Below the pieces are notes generated by a model. The model saw nothing but the letters and a program-made list of their open reading frames with translations, was not told where the DNA came from and did not search any database. From Mytilus californianus (lineage: Eukaryota; Mollusca; Bivalvia; Mytilida; Mytilidae), in NCBI RefSeq assembly GCF_021869535.1, contig NW_026262734.1, positions 107,419,088-107,483,087 on the forward strand: a stretch of 64,000 nt of DNA, read 5' to 3'. Within the stretch, counting starts at the first letter, position 1, and each line of letters begins with the position of its first letter. Shown here in pieces: positions 38,001 to 45,799 of the stretch. The position numbers were made by a program, and so were the translations under genes.

Positions 38001-40057
38001 GAGGGAAGAGAAATATGGTATTATAATTAAATATTTAATATTTGAAAATGAAATTTTAAGATAGTTGTTTGTCAATGTATATATATATATTAAAAAGTGA
38101 ATATTCATGTGACACAATTAGCTCTTATTAATATTATTGGCTGCTATCCCTGTCTATGTAATTCGGTGCAGCTGGTGTTTAAAAGATTAAAATGAATGAT
38201 GCAAGTACAAAGTATGTTATATTATACAGACTCGTAAACACTGTATAGTAAATGTAAGTAAAAAAATGTGATGCCACATTAGCTTTTTATAGCTTAAGGT
38301 ATTCTTGACTTCTGTGCTAGAATAGTCTCACCCTCTCCCCTTCCGCCCAAAAAAAATCCTTATTAGATCAAGTGCTTTAGTGACTTTTTTTATAAATACT
38401 TTGATGGCTTAATATTACTGTAAATTCAGAATTTTTTGCAATGCTTTTATGATGGGATCGGTATGGCAATGTTTAGAATTACTATTAAACAAATTTTGTC
38501 TTATTCCTATGCTACATTTTCTGAAATTTAAATAATTAGTATTATAGGAAAACAAAGGATATGGGGTATCCATCCATGACACAAAATCAGTACATGCACA
38601 GCAAAAATCACACAAAAAGGAAAGGAACAGCACTTTGGTTGCTGTTATAGTATTACCTTTTTTTCTGTAGATAAACAATCGTTATAATGAAGCAATGATT
38701 GCGGTATTTAAAAAATTTCAAATATGGTTGTTTTGTTCTTGATGTATAAATGTGGAGGTTACGGTTACACACTTTAAGTTATTTTCAGATGGTTAAGTGG
38801 TAGAGGACTAAAAATGCATAGAAATAGAAGACAAAACAGTATGATCTTCACATTGCCTTTTTTCTTGATACTTCTATGATTGTATATTACTGTATATCTT
38901 ATGTATTGTAAGTCTTGAGATTTTATAGATAATATCATGTTTTACTGAGGGTCTCGAATAAGACCCTCATTACACAAATTATTCCAAGATGGTTTTTTGT
39001 CGAGCCTTCGACTTTTGTCGAAAAAGCGAGACATAGCGATCCTACATTCCGTCGGCGTCGTCGTCGGCGGCGTCCACAAATATTCACTCTGTGGTTAAAG
39101 TTTTTGAAATTTTAATAACTTTCTTAAACTATCCTGGATTTCTACCAAACTTGGACAGAAGCTTGTTTATGATCATAAGATTATATTCAAAAGTAAATTT
39201 TGTAAAAAAAAAATTCCATTTTTTCCGTATTTTACTTATAAGTGGACTTAGTTTTTCTGCCAGTTAACATTACATTCGCTCTGTGGTTAAAGTTTTTAAA
39301 ATTTCAATAACTTTCTAAAACTATCCTAGATTTCTACCAAACTTGGAAAGAAGCTTGTTTATGATCATAAGATAGTATCCAGAAGTAAATTTTGTAAAAA
39401 AAAAATTCCATTTTTCCGTATTTTACTTATAAATGGACTTAGTTTTTCTGCCAGGAAACATTACATTCACTCTGTGGTTAAAGTTTTTGAAATTTCAATA
39501 ACTTTCTTAAACTATCCTGGATTTATACCAAACTTGGAAAGAAGCTTGTTTATGATCATAAGATAGTATCTAGAAGGAAATTTTGATAAAATTTTGTTCA
39601 TTTTTTCTGTATTTTACTTATAAATGGACTTAGTTTTTCTTCCAGTCAACATTACATACATTCTGCAGTTTAAGTTTTTAAAACATTTATTAGATTCATA
39701 ATTTAGCCTGGATTTTTACCAAACTTGGACAGAAGCTACTTACAATCAAAACATAGTATAGAGGGGAATATTTTTATTTATTTTTTTCTTCATTTTTGTT
39801 GAGCCTGCGATTAACACCAAAAGTAGGCGAGACACTGGGTTCCGCGGAACCCTTACGAATTTTTTTAATTTTTTTTCTGTTTCAGGAATTGTGGGAACAT
39901 TTTCTGTCATGAATGTAGTAATAACTACACGCCTATCCCTCATCAGAACTTAGCTGGAGAGGAACGGGTCTGTTTTAAGTGCTTCAGTTTTCTTCAAAAA
40001 CTACCATTTAATGGAATGATAGATGAAAGACCATTGGCTGCTGCTGCTTCCAACTGA
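17064..40057 (+). CDS. MTMR3/MTMR4: Myotubularin-related lipid phosphatase, MTMR3/4 subfamily (15 coding exons)
   Basis: Coding segments: 17064-17066, 21781-22073, 25829-26001, 26595-26697, 27173-27286, 27688-27881, 28606-28716, 29366-29477, 30512-30707, 31077-31262, 32043-32216, 32973-33995, 35938-36180, 37524-37711, 39886-40057. All junctions are GT-AG and keep one frame, giving 1,094 residues; human MTMR3/4 are about 1,195-1,198. Seen: PH-GRAM (about 10-130), phosphatase domain (about 185-575) with HCSDGWDRT (Cys407, equivalent to human MTMR3 Cys413), polar linker (575-900), short coiled coil (about 915-945), FYVE finger (about 1010-1075: WVPD, RKHHCR, RVC, eight Cys). The C-terminus ends AAAASN, like the vertebrate MTMR3 tail. 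Known for the family: 3-phosphatase on PI3P and PI(3,5)P2, acting on endosomal and autophagic membranes. Inferred: catalytically active, since Cys and Arg of CX5R are both present. Which vertebrate paralogue is closer is not resolved; it may be pre-duplication. Confidence 0.93.
17201..17466 (+). mobile_element. Short TATGCCCC-type element in intron 1
   Basis: TATGCCCCACTTAGGGGCAT start hairpin, GTCCGTTCGTCCGTCTGTCC, and a GTGGGGCATCCGTGTACTAT, GGACACATTC end. It is a different subfamily, without the tandem units of the longer copies. Confidence 0.6.
17467..19035 (+). other. Intron 1, no feature seen
   Basis: AT-rich, no gene or clear repeat. Confidence 0.4.
19036..19370. repeat. CCAGTGGAATTCCACTGG minisatellite, partly a large palindrome
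   Basis: Dense degenerate copies of a ~12-bp motif (CCAGTGGAATTN) in both orientations. On a larger scale, TAATTTGGCTGGAATTCCAC near 19112 is inverted at about 19262-19284 (GGAATTCCAGCCAAATTA), making the block an imperfect palindrome centred near 19190. Open frames here are artefacts. Confidence 0.75.
19371..20255 (+). other. Intron 1, no feature seen
   Basis: AT-rich, no gene or clear repeat between the two CCAGTGGAA blocks. Confidence 0.4.
20256..20470. repeat. Second CCAGTGGAA minisatellite block
   Basis: The same motif as at 19036, about 900 bp away: TTCCAGTGGAATTAAAGTGG, then GAATTCCAGTGGAATCAACTG and similar, again in both orientations. Confidence 0.7.
20471..21780 (+). other. Intron 1, last part
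   Basis: No gene seen; AT-rich. It ends with the exon 2 acceptor. Confidence 0.45.
21781..22073 (+). CDS. MTMR3/MTMR4: MTMR3/4 coding exon 2 (PH-GRAM, first part)
   Basis: Residues 2-98 plus two bases of codon 99. The acceptor is ttaatttcag and the donor AG|gtaagc. The translation contains LQVPFPLLCGEAVEYLGR, then IALSNFRLLV and SVECREIF, the conserved beta-strands of the MTMR3/4 PH-GRAM domain, which supports phosphoinositide and membrane binding. The frame is open to the exon start, so the internal ATG at 21805 is not the likely initiator. Confidence 0.92.
23918..24072. mobile_element. 155-bp MITE with 17-bp TIR and TAAAG target duplication
   Basis: Inverted ends CAGTCTTCACG(C/A)TGAAC with one mismatch, directly flanked on both sides by TAAAG (23913-23917 and 24073-24077). 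No coding capacity. The superfamily is uncertain. Confidence 0.75.
25218..25560 (+). repeat. Dispersed repeat, 'gagacaactatcc' family, plus orientation
   Basis: GGAGATGAGGTATGATTGC, AAGACAACTATCCAAAGACC and a CCGTACGCCCTTCAACAATG core, then CCCATACCATATAGC. It is the same family as 1620-1790 in opposite orientation. Confidence 0.6.
25829..26001 (+). CDS. MTMR3/MTMR4: MTMR3/4 coding exon 3 (PH-GRAM, second part)
   Basis: Residues 99-156. Acceptor attttcag, donor AAG|gtgaga. Translation RCDFSTNDSCQDWFKRI then LFAFAFFAWC matches the C-terminal helix of the GRAM domain of MTMR3/4. Phase in 2, phase out 1. Confidence 0.9.
26002..26594 (+). other. Intron 3
   Basis: Contains a short fragment of the 'gagacaactatcc' family (about 26320-26400). 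Nothing else seen. Confidence 0.45.
26595..26697 (+). CDS. MTMR3/MTMR4: MTMR3/4 coding exon 4 (tandem NAGNAG acceptor)
   Basis: Residues 157-190. The acceptor is TAGCAG, so the exon may start at 26595 or 26598, in frame both ways and differing by Ala157. The translation includes EVERMKFDL and WRITYINEDF, matching the linker into the phosphatase domain (human EVERMGFDM, WRISNINEKY). Donor CAG|gtaagc. Confidence 0.88.
26698..27172 (+). other. Intron 4, no feature seen
   Basis: AT-rich. No repeat or gene recognised. Confidence 0.5.
27173..27286 (+). CDS. MTMR3/MTMR4: MTMR3/4 coding exon 5 (phosphatase domain start)
   Basis: Residues 191-228. Acceptor taatttcag, donor GAG|gtatgt. The translation SYPKCHIVPACITDKHL then FRAQRRFPSVVWR matches the conserved SYP...IVPAWITDKEL...RIPAVIYR entry of the myotubularin phosphatase fold. 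Confidence 0.92.
27302..27385 (+). repeat. 29-bp tandem triplication just after the exon 5 donor
   Basis: Three near-identical copies of AGGTTTAATAAGTACTTTCA + AGTGATTAT, starting 15 bp into intron 5. Recent, since there is almost no divergence. Confidence 0.85.
27688..27881 (+). CDS. MTMR3/MTMR4: MTMR3/4 coding exon 6 (phosphatase domain)
   Basis: Residues 229-293. Acceptor tttgtag, donor GAG|gtaggt. The translation NGAVLVRCSQPELGWLGWR matches the family core; the second half (SQNPGTYTKYPG, then SSGSESGSQNG) is a low-complexity loop specific to MTMR3/4. The last 85 bases and the donor are perfectly duplicated just downstream (period 95 bp), creating a competing donor at 27977. Confidence 0.9.
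27797..27982 (+). repeat. Perfect tandem duplication (period 95 bp) of the exon 6 end and its donor
   Basis: Bases 27797-27887 are identical to 27892-27982, including GAATGGAG|gtaggt. Using the second donor (27977) would read GGT AGG TAA and stop at once. A diverged third copy lies at about 28138-28225 (CCCAGAAACTTATACCAAAT, TCACAGAAGGAAG). Confidence 0.9.
28606..28716 (+). CDS. MTMR3/MTMR4: MTMR3/4 coding exon 7 (phosphatase domain)
   Basis: Residues 294-330. Acceptor aatcgcag, donor CAG|gtaatg. Contains DCRSYSAAVANRAKGGGVEC, nearly identical to the most conserved block of vertebrate MTMR3/4. Confidence 0.93.
28833..29165 (+). repeat. Dispersed repeat 'cactttataaatttcatgcg'
   Basis: CACTTTATAAATTTCATGCG, GCGCTTTTCTGGATTTACC, TTCATCAGGAACGCT and GAAAGCCAAGAATGTA. 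A second, diverged copy is at 62150-62335. It ends near ACTGATAGTCCACCAGCAAA. Lies in intron 7. Confidence 0.6.
29366..29477 (+). CDS. MTMR3/MTMR4: MTMR3/4 coding exon 8 (phosphatase domain)
   Basis: Residues 331-367. Acceptor attttcag, donor AAA|gtaagt. Contains EYYQNSEIQFMNLANIHTIR, matching the human EYYPNCEV...MANIHSIR block. Confidence 0.92.
29531..29893. mobile_element. ~360-bp MITE in intron 8
   Basis: TIRs TACACCTTATCGCTATTTA and TAAATAGCGATAAGGTGTA are exact over 19 bp. No frame inside. Target duplication unclear. Confidence 0.7.
29969..30260. mobile_element. 292-bp MITE with TA target, carrying a nested repeat
   Basis: TIRs CTGTGGATTCATTTA and TAAATGAATTCACAG (one mismatch) are flanked by TA on both sides. 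Its interior has subterminal TTCGTGGATTGAAG / CATGAAATCCACGAA. At about 30085-30175 it holds a minus-strand fragment of the 'cgaaccccaccaaaa' family (GTTGTCAGTTTATTTTCGAT, ATGAGTTTGAATGTCCC). Confidence 0.65.
30512..30707 (+). CDS. MTMR3/MTMR4: MTMR3/4 coding exon 9 (catalytic CX5R motif)
   Basis: Residues 368-433. Acceptor ttattacag, donor GAG|gtttgt. Encodes VLVHCSDGWDRTTQI: nucleophile Cys407 at 30627-30629 and P-loop Arg at 30645-30647. The intact Cys-X5-Arg separates this gene from the catalytically dead myotubularins. LLLDPYYRT follows, also conserved. Confidence 0.96.
30708..31076 (+). other. Intron 9, no feature seen
   Basis: AT-rich, 369 bp, no repeats recognised. Confidence 0.5.
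31077..31262 (+). CDS. MTMR3/MTMR4: MTMR3/4 coding exon 10 (phosphatase domain)
   Basis: Residues 434-495, phase 0 at both ends. Acceptor gtttttag, donor CTG|gtaaga. Contains GFQVLVEREWLDYGHKFADR, LNERCPVFLQWLDCV and FPCAFQFNEAYL, near-identical to family blocks. Confidence 0.95.
31263..32042 (+). other. Intron 10, no feature seen
   Basis: AT-rich; no gene or clear repeat. Confidence 0.5.
32043..32216 (+). CDS. MTMR3/MTMR4: MTMR3/4 coding exon 11 (phosphatase domain)
   Basis: Residues 496-553, phase 0 at both ends. Acceptor tttgacag, donor CAG|gtaaga. Contains HTYSHLFGTFLCNNTRERE and SVWSLLNN, the conserved C-terminal part of the catalytic domain. Confidence 0.94.
32217..32972 (+). other. 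Intron 11
   Basis: A short 'gagacagcaagtcaacaacaa' fragment of a dispersed repeat lies at about 32355-32410; the rest is AT-rich. Confidence 0.45.
32973..33995 (+). CDS. MTMR3/MTMR4: MTMR3/4 coding exon 12 (end of phosphatase domain and long disordered linker)
   Basis: Residues 554-894 from one 1,023-nt exon, phase 0 at both ends. Acceptor attgacag, donor AAG|gtaaaa. VLYPSYNVRSLQLWASVYL closes the catalytic domain. The rest is Ser/Asn/Asp-rich and probably disordered, with NGH repeated (ENGH, VNGH, QNGH). Two short islands are conserved with vertebrate MTMR3: KTRSCENL (human KTRSYDNL) and SRRKSDPSI (human SRRCSDPSL), likely phosphosites. I see no PPxY motif like that reported in vertebrate MTMR4. 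A 109-codon opposite-strand reading frame here is a shadow. Confidence 0.93.
33996..34800 (+). other. Intron 12, left part
   Basis: Contains one end of a TA-type MITE near 34750 (TTTCTGAATTTACAG|TA). Otherwise nothing seen. Confidence 0.4.
34801..35605 (+). mobile_element. TATGCCCC element, copy 2 (four internal units)
   Basis: Start TATGCCCCGCCGTAGCAG. Internal units with ATGAAACTTATACACA begin at 34941, 35103, 35282 and 35432, spacing 150-179 bp. The end is GCAAGCGGGGGGCTTCATC, TGTCCCATGGACA, CATTCCCC. Lies in intron 12. Frames such as KLIHNAYYHKTQIKFE recur because the DNA unit repeats. Confidence 0.7.
35938..36180 (+). CDS. MTMR3/MTMR4: MTMR3/4 coding exon 13 (coiled coil)
   Basis: Residues 895-975, phase 0 at both ends. 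Acceptor gtttttag, donor TTG|gtgagt. Contains DVDGLTIFNEPVQQRMLQVK followed by a heptad-like stretch (FERQIQLLTSQLEETRAAL), matching the vertebrate pre-FYVE coiled coil (DGMSVYTDTIQQRL...). Confidence 0.9.
36340..36440 (-). repeat. Dispersed 'gagacaactatcc' family fragment
   Basis: TGCTGTACGGTTCCCTATG, then GGATAGTTGTCTCATTGGCA, reverse orientation, in intron 13. Confidence 0.55.
36437..37050 (+). mobile_element. TATACCCCACG element with ~170-bp tandem units, intron 13
   Basis: Start TATACCCCACGCAACGTCAG, GTCCGTCTGTCAGTCCGTC. Units with TCATCGCAACTCCTCT begin at about 36490, 36666 and 36834. End GGGGACGTGGGGTATGTGAG, CGCGCTCACTAAGC. It has the same architecture as the TATGCCCC elements (short palindromic ends around tandem units). 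Confidence 0.6.
37524..37711 (+). CDS. MTMR3/MTMR4: MTMR3/4 coding exon 14 (FYVE, first half)
   Basis: Residues 976-1038. Acceptor aaatatag, donor CAG|gtaaac. Contains SDVSWEQLDESDAKIVKWVPD, the WxxD box and first zinc cysteines (C1021, C1024), ending in RKHHCR, where the intron interrupts the basic motif. Confidence 0.93.
37712..38940 (+). other. Intron 14, left part
   Basis: A TA-type MITE end (TACTGTAAATTCAGAA) lies at about 38414. No gene. Confidence 0.4.
38946..39860 (+). mobile_element. GTCGAGCC...GGCGAGAC element with ~190-bp units, intron 14
   Basis: A small hairpin TGAGGGTCT/AGACCCTCA is followed by GTCGAGCCTTCGACTTTTGT, AAAAAGCGAGACATAGCGA, and GC-rich CGTCGGCGTCGTCGTCGG. Units CACTCTGTGGTTAAAG recur at 39085, 39277 and 39469, with a diverged fourth near 39660. 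It ends TTGAGCCTGCGATTAACACC, GGCGAGACACTGGGTTCCGC. The element ends only about 25 bases from the exon 15 splice acceptor. Confidence 0.65.
39886..40057 (+). CDS. MTMR3/MTMR4: MTMR3/4 coding exon 15 (FYVE, second half, stop)
   Basis: Residues 1038-1094 and stop TGA at 40055-40057. Acceptor ctgtttcag. Encodes NCGNIFCHECS, then EERVCFKC, completing the eight zinc ligands (C1040, 1045, 1048, 1067, 1070 here), and a tail ending PLAAAASN like human PIAATSN. Only about 25 bases separate the acceptor from the end of a dispersed repeat in the intron. Confidence 0.93.
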
Positions 40058-41600
40058 CTAATCAGAAACATTGGTACTAAAAGCTGAAAATGACTGTGAA
40101 AGCAAGAAAGATAACTTTCAGTTTCATTTTTTCTTGTAAAGATATTCAGTAACTTGTACTTATCTTTAGGGTTCAGTTTCTTCAATTAGAATTTACTTCA
40201 AATTTGTATATGATTTATTTATTTGTATGTGATTAAGAATATATCACAAATAATTTATTTTATTTAATTTCTAAAATCTGTATATATACCACTAAGTTTT
40301 GTTTAATGATTTCAGTGAGAAGAGAAACTCCTGTTTTTATGTGTAATTAACTATTTCAGTCTGCAGATGTCTGTTAAAGCAGCTTTGATTGATGAATTTT
40401 GACCAATGTGCTCCAAGTACATAAAATGGAGGAATATAAAATAAGCTATCTGAACCCATAGATAAAGTATGCCTTACTGTATATCACATCTAGTCTTTTA
40501 AGTTATATAAACAAAAATTGAGAATTATTTTTTTTGAATTTTATGTCTACTTTTGTTAACAAGGGCAAATTTGAATTTTGTATTTCCCTTGGTTTTTGAT
40601 TCCATGAAATGGAAGAGTGGACTTTAAATGGATTGGATTACGTAGCTCAACTTATAATTAATTAAATCATTGTTAATGCCTCAACTAGGCTTTTAATTTA
40701 ATGAATGTCATGCTTACAAAAAGAGGTGGTTGGCCAGTCATTACTTTCTGTGAGAATGTTTTATAGGTTTTTAATTTGAATAATTTTGATATAATGGTGT
40801 ATTGCATTTTCACTTGAGGCAGTTCCATAATTTAATGTATGTGGGTTTGTTCGCTTTTCATTTTTAATTCCAGAAATGCATAAAATATTTTTTTTTTTCA
40901 AATTTCTGTAAAATAATTTAAAGATTTCTTGGGAACAACCACTCATCAATTATTAATTTTCAGGGACCTGACATCACAACAATTTCTGGAATAGAATCTT
41001 TTTTTGGATACACCAAATTCACAGTATGCCATTTTTTTGTTGAAAAATTTATCAAAATAGCAAATTAAGAAAAATATTCTGTATATTTTCAAAAAGTTTC
41101 ATCACTTGCTTAGATATAGATTGATCATGATAAATGTTTTGTTTTATGTGTAAGAACTTTGACAATTATGGGACAACCTTAAATTGCTAAAACATGATAG
41201 CTCCTAGAAATTCATTAACCTTGAAACAACTATTTTTTCCATATCTCAAAAATTGGTATTCACAAATTGAAATAAATAACAGTAAAAAATTGTTAACACA
41301 TTTTGTATCCAGAATAGTTACCTTAAAATAAATCCTAAGAAAAAAGCCTCTTTAAACATGAATGATCAGTCTTCTTTAATAAGAGATGATATATATCCCT
41401 GTTTTAAATTGGAATTCCATAAACCCTTTCTCCAGTTTTCATCAAACTTACTATAATATAGCAAGATTTTAAAGCGTAGATTGTATTAAAGTTTAAATCC
41501 TATATTTGTAGTCATAATAATACACTGTAACTAGAACATGTAGTTCACGTGAAATTTGAAAAATAAAAAAATAAAATGCAAGTGGAGACAAATTTGGAAA
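40058..41600 (+). other. Probable 3'UTR of the MTMR gene
   Basis: AT-rich, no recognisable dispersed repeat and no gene. AATAAA-type polyadenylation signals occur at about 41271, 41327, 41562 and 41570; none can be singled out without transcripts. Confidence 0.35.
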
Positions 41601-41820
41601 AAAAAATTTCTCATTAAACATGGAAAATGAAGGAAAATTTAGAATAAAAAAAATTCTGTTATATCAGTAAAAAGAGATTATTTGATGTAATCTTTTGTAC
41701 AAATAGCGATGAAACAGTACATATATTGGAAGTATTTGAAATTTACAACCACAAATTTTTGTTCTTTAGCTTTTGTTCCATTCGACTTTTTATTTGATTC
41801 CAGATTTGTCTCGGAAAACT

Positions 41821-42369
41821 ATTTTTAACTCTTGAATATTCCTAAAACATAATGCTATATAGTTCTTTTACCTATGAAATGAAAATGATTAAAGATTGAA
41901 CGTAAACAAAAATCTATATGTGAGCTGCATCAGATAGAAATCTACCTTATGCAAATGAATATCAATACATCTGTTTTACTCTGGGTTGAAAAAATCTCTA
42001 TGCATTTTTAACTCTTGAATATTCCTAAAACATAATGCTATATAGTTCTTTTACCTATGACATCAAAATGATTAAAGATTGAATGTAAACAAAAATCTAT
42101 ATGTGAGCTGCATCGGATAGAAATCTACCTTATGCAAATGAATATCAATACATCTGTTTTACTCTGGGTTAAAAAAATCTCTATGCATTTTTAACTCTTG
42201 AATATTCCTAAAACATAATGCTATATAGTTCTTTTACCTATGACATGAAAATGATTAAAGATTGAACGTAAACAAAAATCTATATGTGAACTGCATCGAT
42301 AGAAATCTACCTTATGCAAATGAATATCAATACATCTGTTTTATTCTAGGTTGAAAAAATCTCTATGCA
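41821..42369 (+). repeat. 183-bp tandem triplication
   Basis: TTAACTCTTGAATATTCCTA starts at 41825, 42008 and 42191 (exact 183-bp period). Units differ at a few positions only (for example GTGAGCTGCATC versus GTGAACTGCATC). Lies 1.8 kb past the MTMR stop. Confidence 0.9.
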
Positions 42370-43260
42370 AAATCTGTTACTGTTGATTTGATATAAGAAC
42401 CATACAAACCAGACACAAATTCATCTGTTCATTTCGTATTTGAATGTTCCAAAATAAGTCAAAGTATTATACACGTACATATAAACATGCTCTTGCATAA
42501 GGTTGATTTCTATCCAACACAGCTCATGTCATAAGGTACAAAGGGCTTTTATGCTTTACTTATTTGTGTCATAGGGTTGCTCTCCATAGATGTAAAACTC
42601 ATTTATAATATATTAAAAAATGACCACCTAATTTTTATGCACAATTTTAACAGCATAATTTTACAAACTTCATATAAAAATAACACACCTAAATGTGAAT
42701 TGAAGAGGCATATATATTTACAAATAAAGATTAATTGCTTAGTTTTGGATTAAACCCTAATTGTAAATGATATATATCCACTTACAAACATTCCTTTTTC
42801 CATGTTTTTGTTTGTTTTTTTAAATTCAAGTGCTACATACATATACATAATGTTTTCATTGACTTTATTTTATGTGTTTTATATATTCTACAAAGACAAG
42901 CACCTGTAATTGCCATAAGTATTTTTAGATTTGGTTTGGTACTAGCAACTTTAGCATTGAAATGATATTACGGTTTTGATGCATTGTCAGAATGACCTTC
43001 CAATTTTATTTTTTTTTGCTTCCATTAAGTTCCATGATTTTTTTTTAAAAGAGCAAAACTTACAGTAATTTTTAGAAAACAGAGGGGTAAATTTTCTACA
43101 CATTTTAAAATTTTTTAAGTCACAGTCTTCTTTGATTGAAAACAATGAACTTGAAACTAGAGTTATGATTGACACAGTAATGATTTGTGATATGATTTTG
43201 TAAGCTGACAGATCTTGTTATTAAATGTTATAAACAGCTGCTGTTTTTTTCATTTCCTAA
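42370..43260. other. No gene seen
   Basis: AT-rich 3' flank of the MTMR gene with an AATAAA at 42723. No recognisable repeat. Confidence 0.4.
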
Positions 43261-43282
43261 TTCTGTGATAAAAAAAAAATTG

Positions 43283-43720
43283 ACTCGTTATAACCCCTGC
43301 AAAAAAATATTGGGGTTATATTACCTGATCTGTCTGTCCAGCTTCTGGTCTGGGGCATATGTGTTGTACCATAAAATTGGTATGCAGATGCATCATGGGA
43401 AGATGGTGTGTCACATACCAAAATAAGTTCATATTGACCTTTGATCCCTATGAAAGGATAACCTATTCTGATTCACATTCAGGGAGTAAATGTTGTACCA
43501 TAGAACTTAGGTTGACCAAAGTCACATACTAAAGTCAGGTCACTGTTACCTTAACTTTGACCTTTAATCCCTGCCATAGTAAGCTCATTTTAGAAGTTTT
43601 CTGTTATCAACAAGGAAAGGAATCCCATTAATTCAAACTCACATTTTGGAAAGTTGAGTCCAGAACTCGTTATAATAAATGCGAGCACTGATTTCAGAAT
43701 TAACAGTAAACAAACCTGGG
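43283..43720. mobile_element. Dispersed element with CTCGTTATAA at both ends
   Basis: ACTCGTTATAACCCCTGC at 43284, a hairpin with GGGGTTATATTACC, and CTGTCTGTCCAGCTTCTGGT. The right part is GAACTCGTTATAATAAATGC at 43665, then TTTCAGAATTAACAGTAAAC like the TA-type MITE end. No coding capacity. Confidence 0.45.
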
Positions 43721-43929
43721 ACTTTGTTCCTGAGTCAATATAATTTTGTCAGATTGACATATTTAAACTGAATTTCAATATACCCTGGTACTGCCGTGCA
43801 AAACTAAAATGCATGTGATTGGGGTATTAGTCCCGTTATGCAGACAACTCTAGATTTAGTGGATATTTTTTGTGGATTTAAAGTGATCTTGATAATGCAA
43901 ACAAACGAACTAGCACACAATTTTATTTA

Positions 43930-44710
43930 GGGGCCAGCTGAGGACCACCTCCGGGTGCGGGATTTTCTTGCTGCATTAAAGACCCATTGGTGGCCTTCGG
44001 CTGTTGTCTGCTCTTTGGTCAGGTTGTTGTCTCTGACATATTCCCCATTTCCATTCTCAATTTTATAAAGTATATCCTATGAAGAAAAAGATTAATTTTA
44101 ATGTCTTTTGAAAGAGTTTCAAGAAAGAAAACGGAATAACAATAGAAATAGAACATAACTATAAAGAAAATAGAGGATACAGAGTTTCCAAAAGTGCAGA
44201 AGAATGAATAGGCAAAGACTTGGTTTTCTCATTTGAATCGTTACCGGTATACATTTTGTCAAGTCTCCTACTTTATAGCTGACTATACAGTATGGGTATT
44301 TGATACAGTTACCTATAGTTCCTTACATCCACAACATTTGGACTCTGGTTGATAGTTTTCCATTGGCAATCATACCACATCCTGATATTTTTTATAAAGG
44401 ATGAGAAACCACACAAAATAGTACATAGTAAAACAGTAGAGGTTAAATTGTCAAGCCTGGTTATTCATTTGATACCACAAAATTCATTTCTCTGGCCCTA
44501 GAATTAGTAATCTATGCTATATAACTACTGATTACAACTATTTTAAGAAATATAGGATAACTTAGTTTCGATGTCAGTTGAGCAGGTAAAGGATACCTCT
44601 AGTCCAGTGGACACCAACCGTGAAAATCATAAATGAGTCACGAAGGCAGTCATCTGTCTTCTGTTATTTGGTGATTTGTTGAGTTGCTGACTCATTGACA
44701 TATACCCACG
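43930..44710. repeat. Cluster of dispersed repeat fragments
   Basis: 43965-44060 (TTAAAGACCCATTGGTGGCC, GTTGTTGTCTCTGACATATT), 44270-44400 (CTGACTATACAGTATGGG, TGGTTGATAGTTTTCCATTG) and 44630-44710 (GTCACGAAGGCAGTCATCTG, TTGTTGAGTTGCTGACTCAT) resemble abundant mussel repeats recalled from memory. Confidence 0.45.
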
Positions 44711-45280
44711 TATCCTGTTATTTATATAGAAACTGTAAACACTTGAGACTTAATAGCTTTGGAGAAAATAAACACCCACAAAAATAAAGAGTTATCTCCC
44801 CTAATACATCAAATTTGGAATGTTTGTTACAAATCCATATCTCTGTAGTGGTAAAACAAATTAAAACCATACTGGTCGATAAATATAGGTAAAAATAGTG
44901 CAATAAATTTTCTAATTTTACAGACAGCTTGCTAATTGTATAAAAATTATGTAACAGACGGAGATCAAAAGATAATCTTAATTGTGGACCCTTGAACTAG
45001 ACTGATAGGAGAAATAATATTCAATAGTTTATAAACTAATCTATGTTGCTCTTGAATAGACAGTTGATTTGAAAATTTACCCACAAAAAATAAAAATTTT
45101 CAGATTACTGGCTGTATACGCATGTATATTTGTTTTAGTTCTCATCATTGATACCAGAATTAACATGTCAGACATAGTTTCTACATCGTTTTAAAGTATG
45201 CCAGCCAACCAGAAAAATAATATACACTTTCCCACTTCAAAACCTTCATGAAGTCGATTATTGTTTAGTGAAGTTCCAAT
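44711..45280. other. No gene seen
   Basis: AT-rich intergenic sequence. Confidence 0.4.
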
Positions 45281-45283
45281 AAT

Positions 45284-45775
45284 TATGCCCCCGCCGTCAC
45301 CGGAGGGTGCATTAAGTGTAACCCATGTACGTACGTCCCAAAATTGGTTTCAGTTCTTTAACATGTACGTACGTTCCAAAATTGGTTTCTGTTCTTTAAC
45401 ATGTACGTACGTTCCAAAATGGGTTTCCGTTCTTTAACTTTAGTTTGCCGTAACCAAATATTATGAAACTTATACATATTGCTTATTACCACAAAAAACA
45501 CACACCAAGTTCGAATTTGGGTGGTTTCACTTCTATCGTTCTGGAGTTATGCCCTTTATATGTGGAAAAATTGCTGAATTTTTCGTTTCTGTTCTATAAC
45601 TAAAGTTTGCCTCAACCAGATGTTATGAAACGTATACACAATGCTTATTACCACAAAACTCAGATCAAGTTCGAATTTGGGTGGTGTCACTTTTATAGTT
45701 CTCGAGTTACGCCTCTTTATAACGTTATATGCAAGCGGGGCATCACATGTGTCCCATGGACACATTCACCGTTTA
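45284..45775 (+). mobile_element. TATGCCCC element, copy 3
   Basis: TATGCCCCCGCCGTCACCGG start, with local triplication of ACATGTACGTACGT(C/T)CCAAAA (45325-45425). Internal units ATGAAACTTATACATATTGC and ATGAAACGTATACACAATGC; end GCAAGCGGGGCATCAC, TGTCCCATGGACACATTC. Confidence 0.7.
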
Positions 45776-45799
45776 TTCAACATAATATAAGACAAGACG

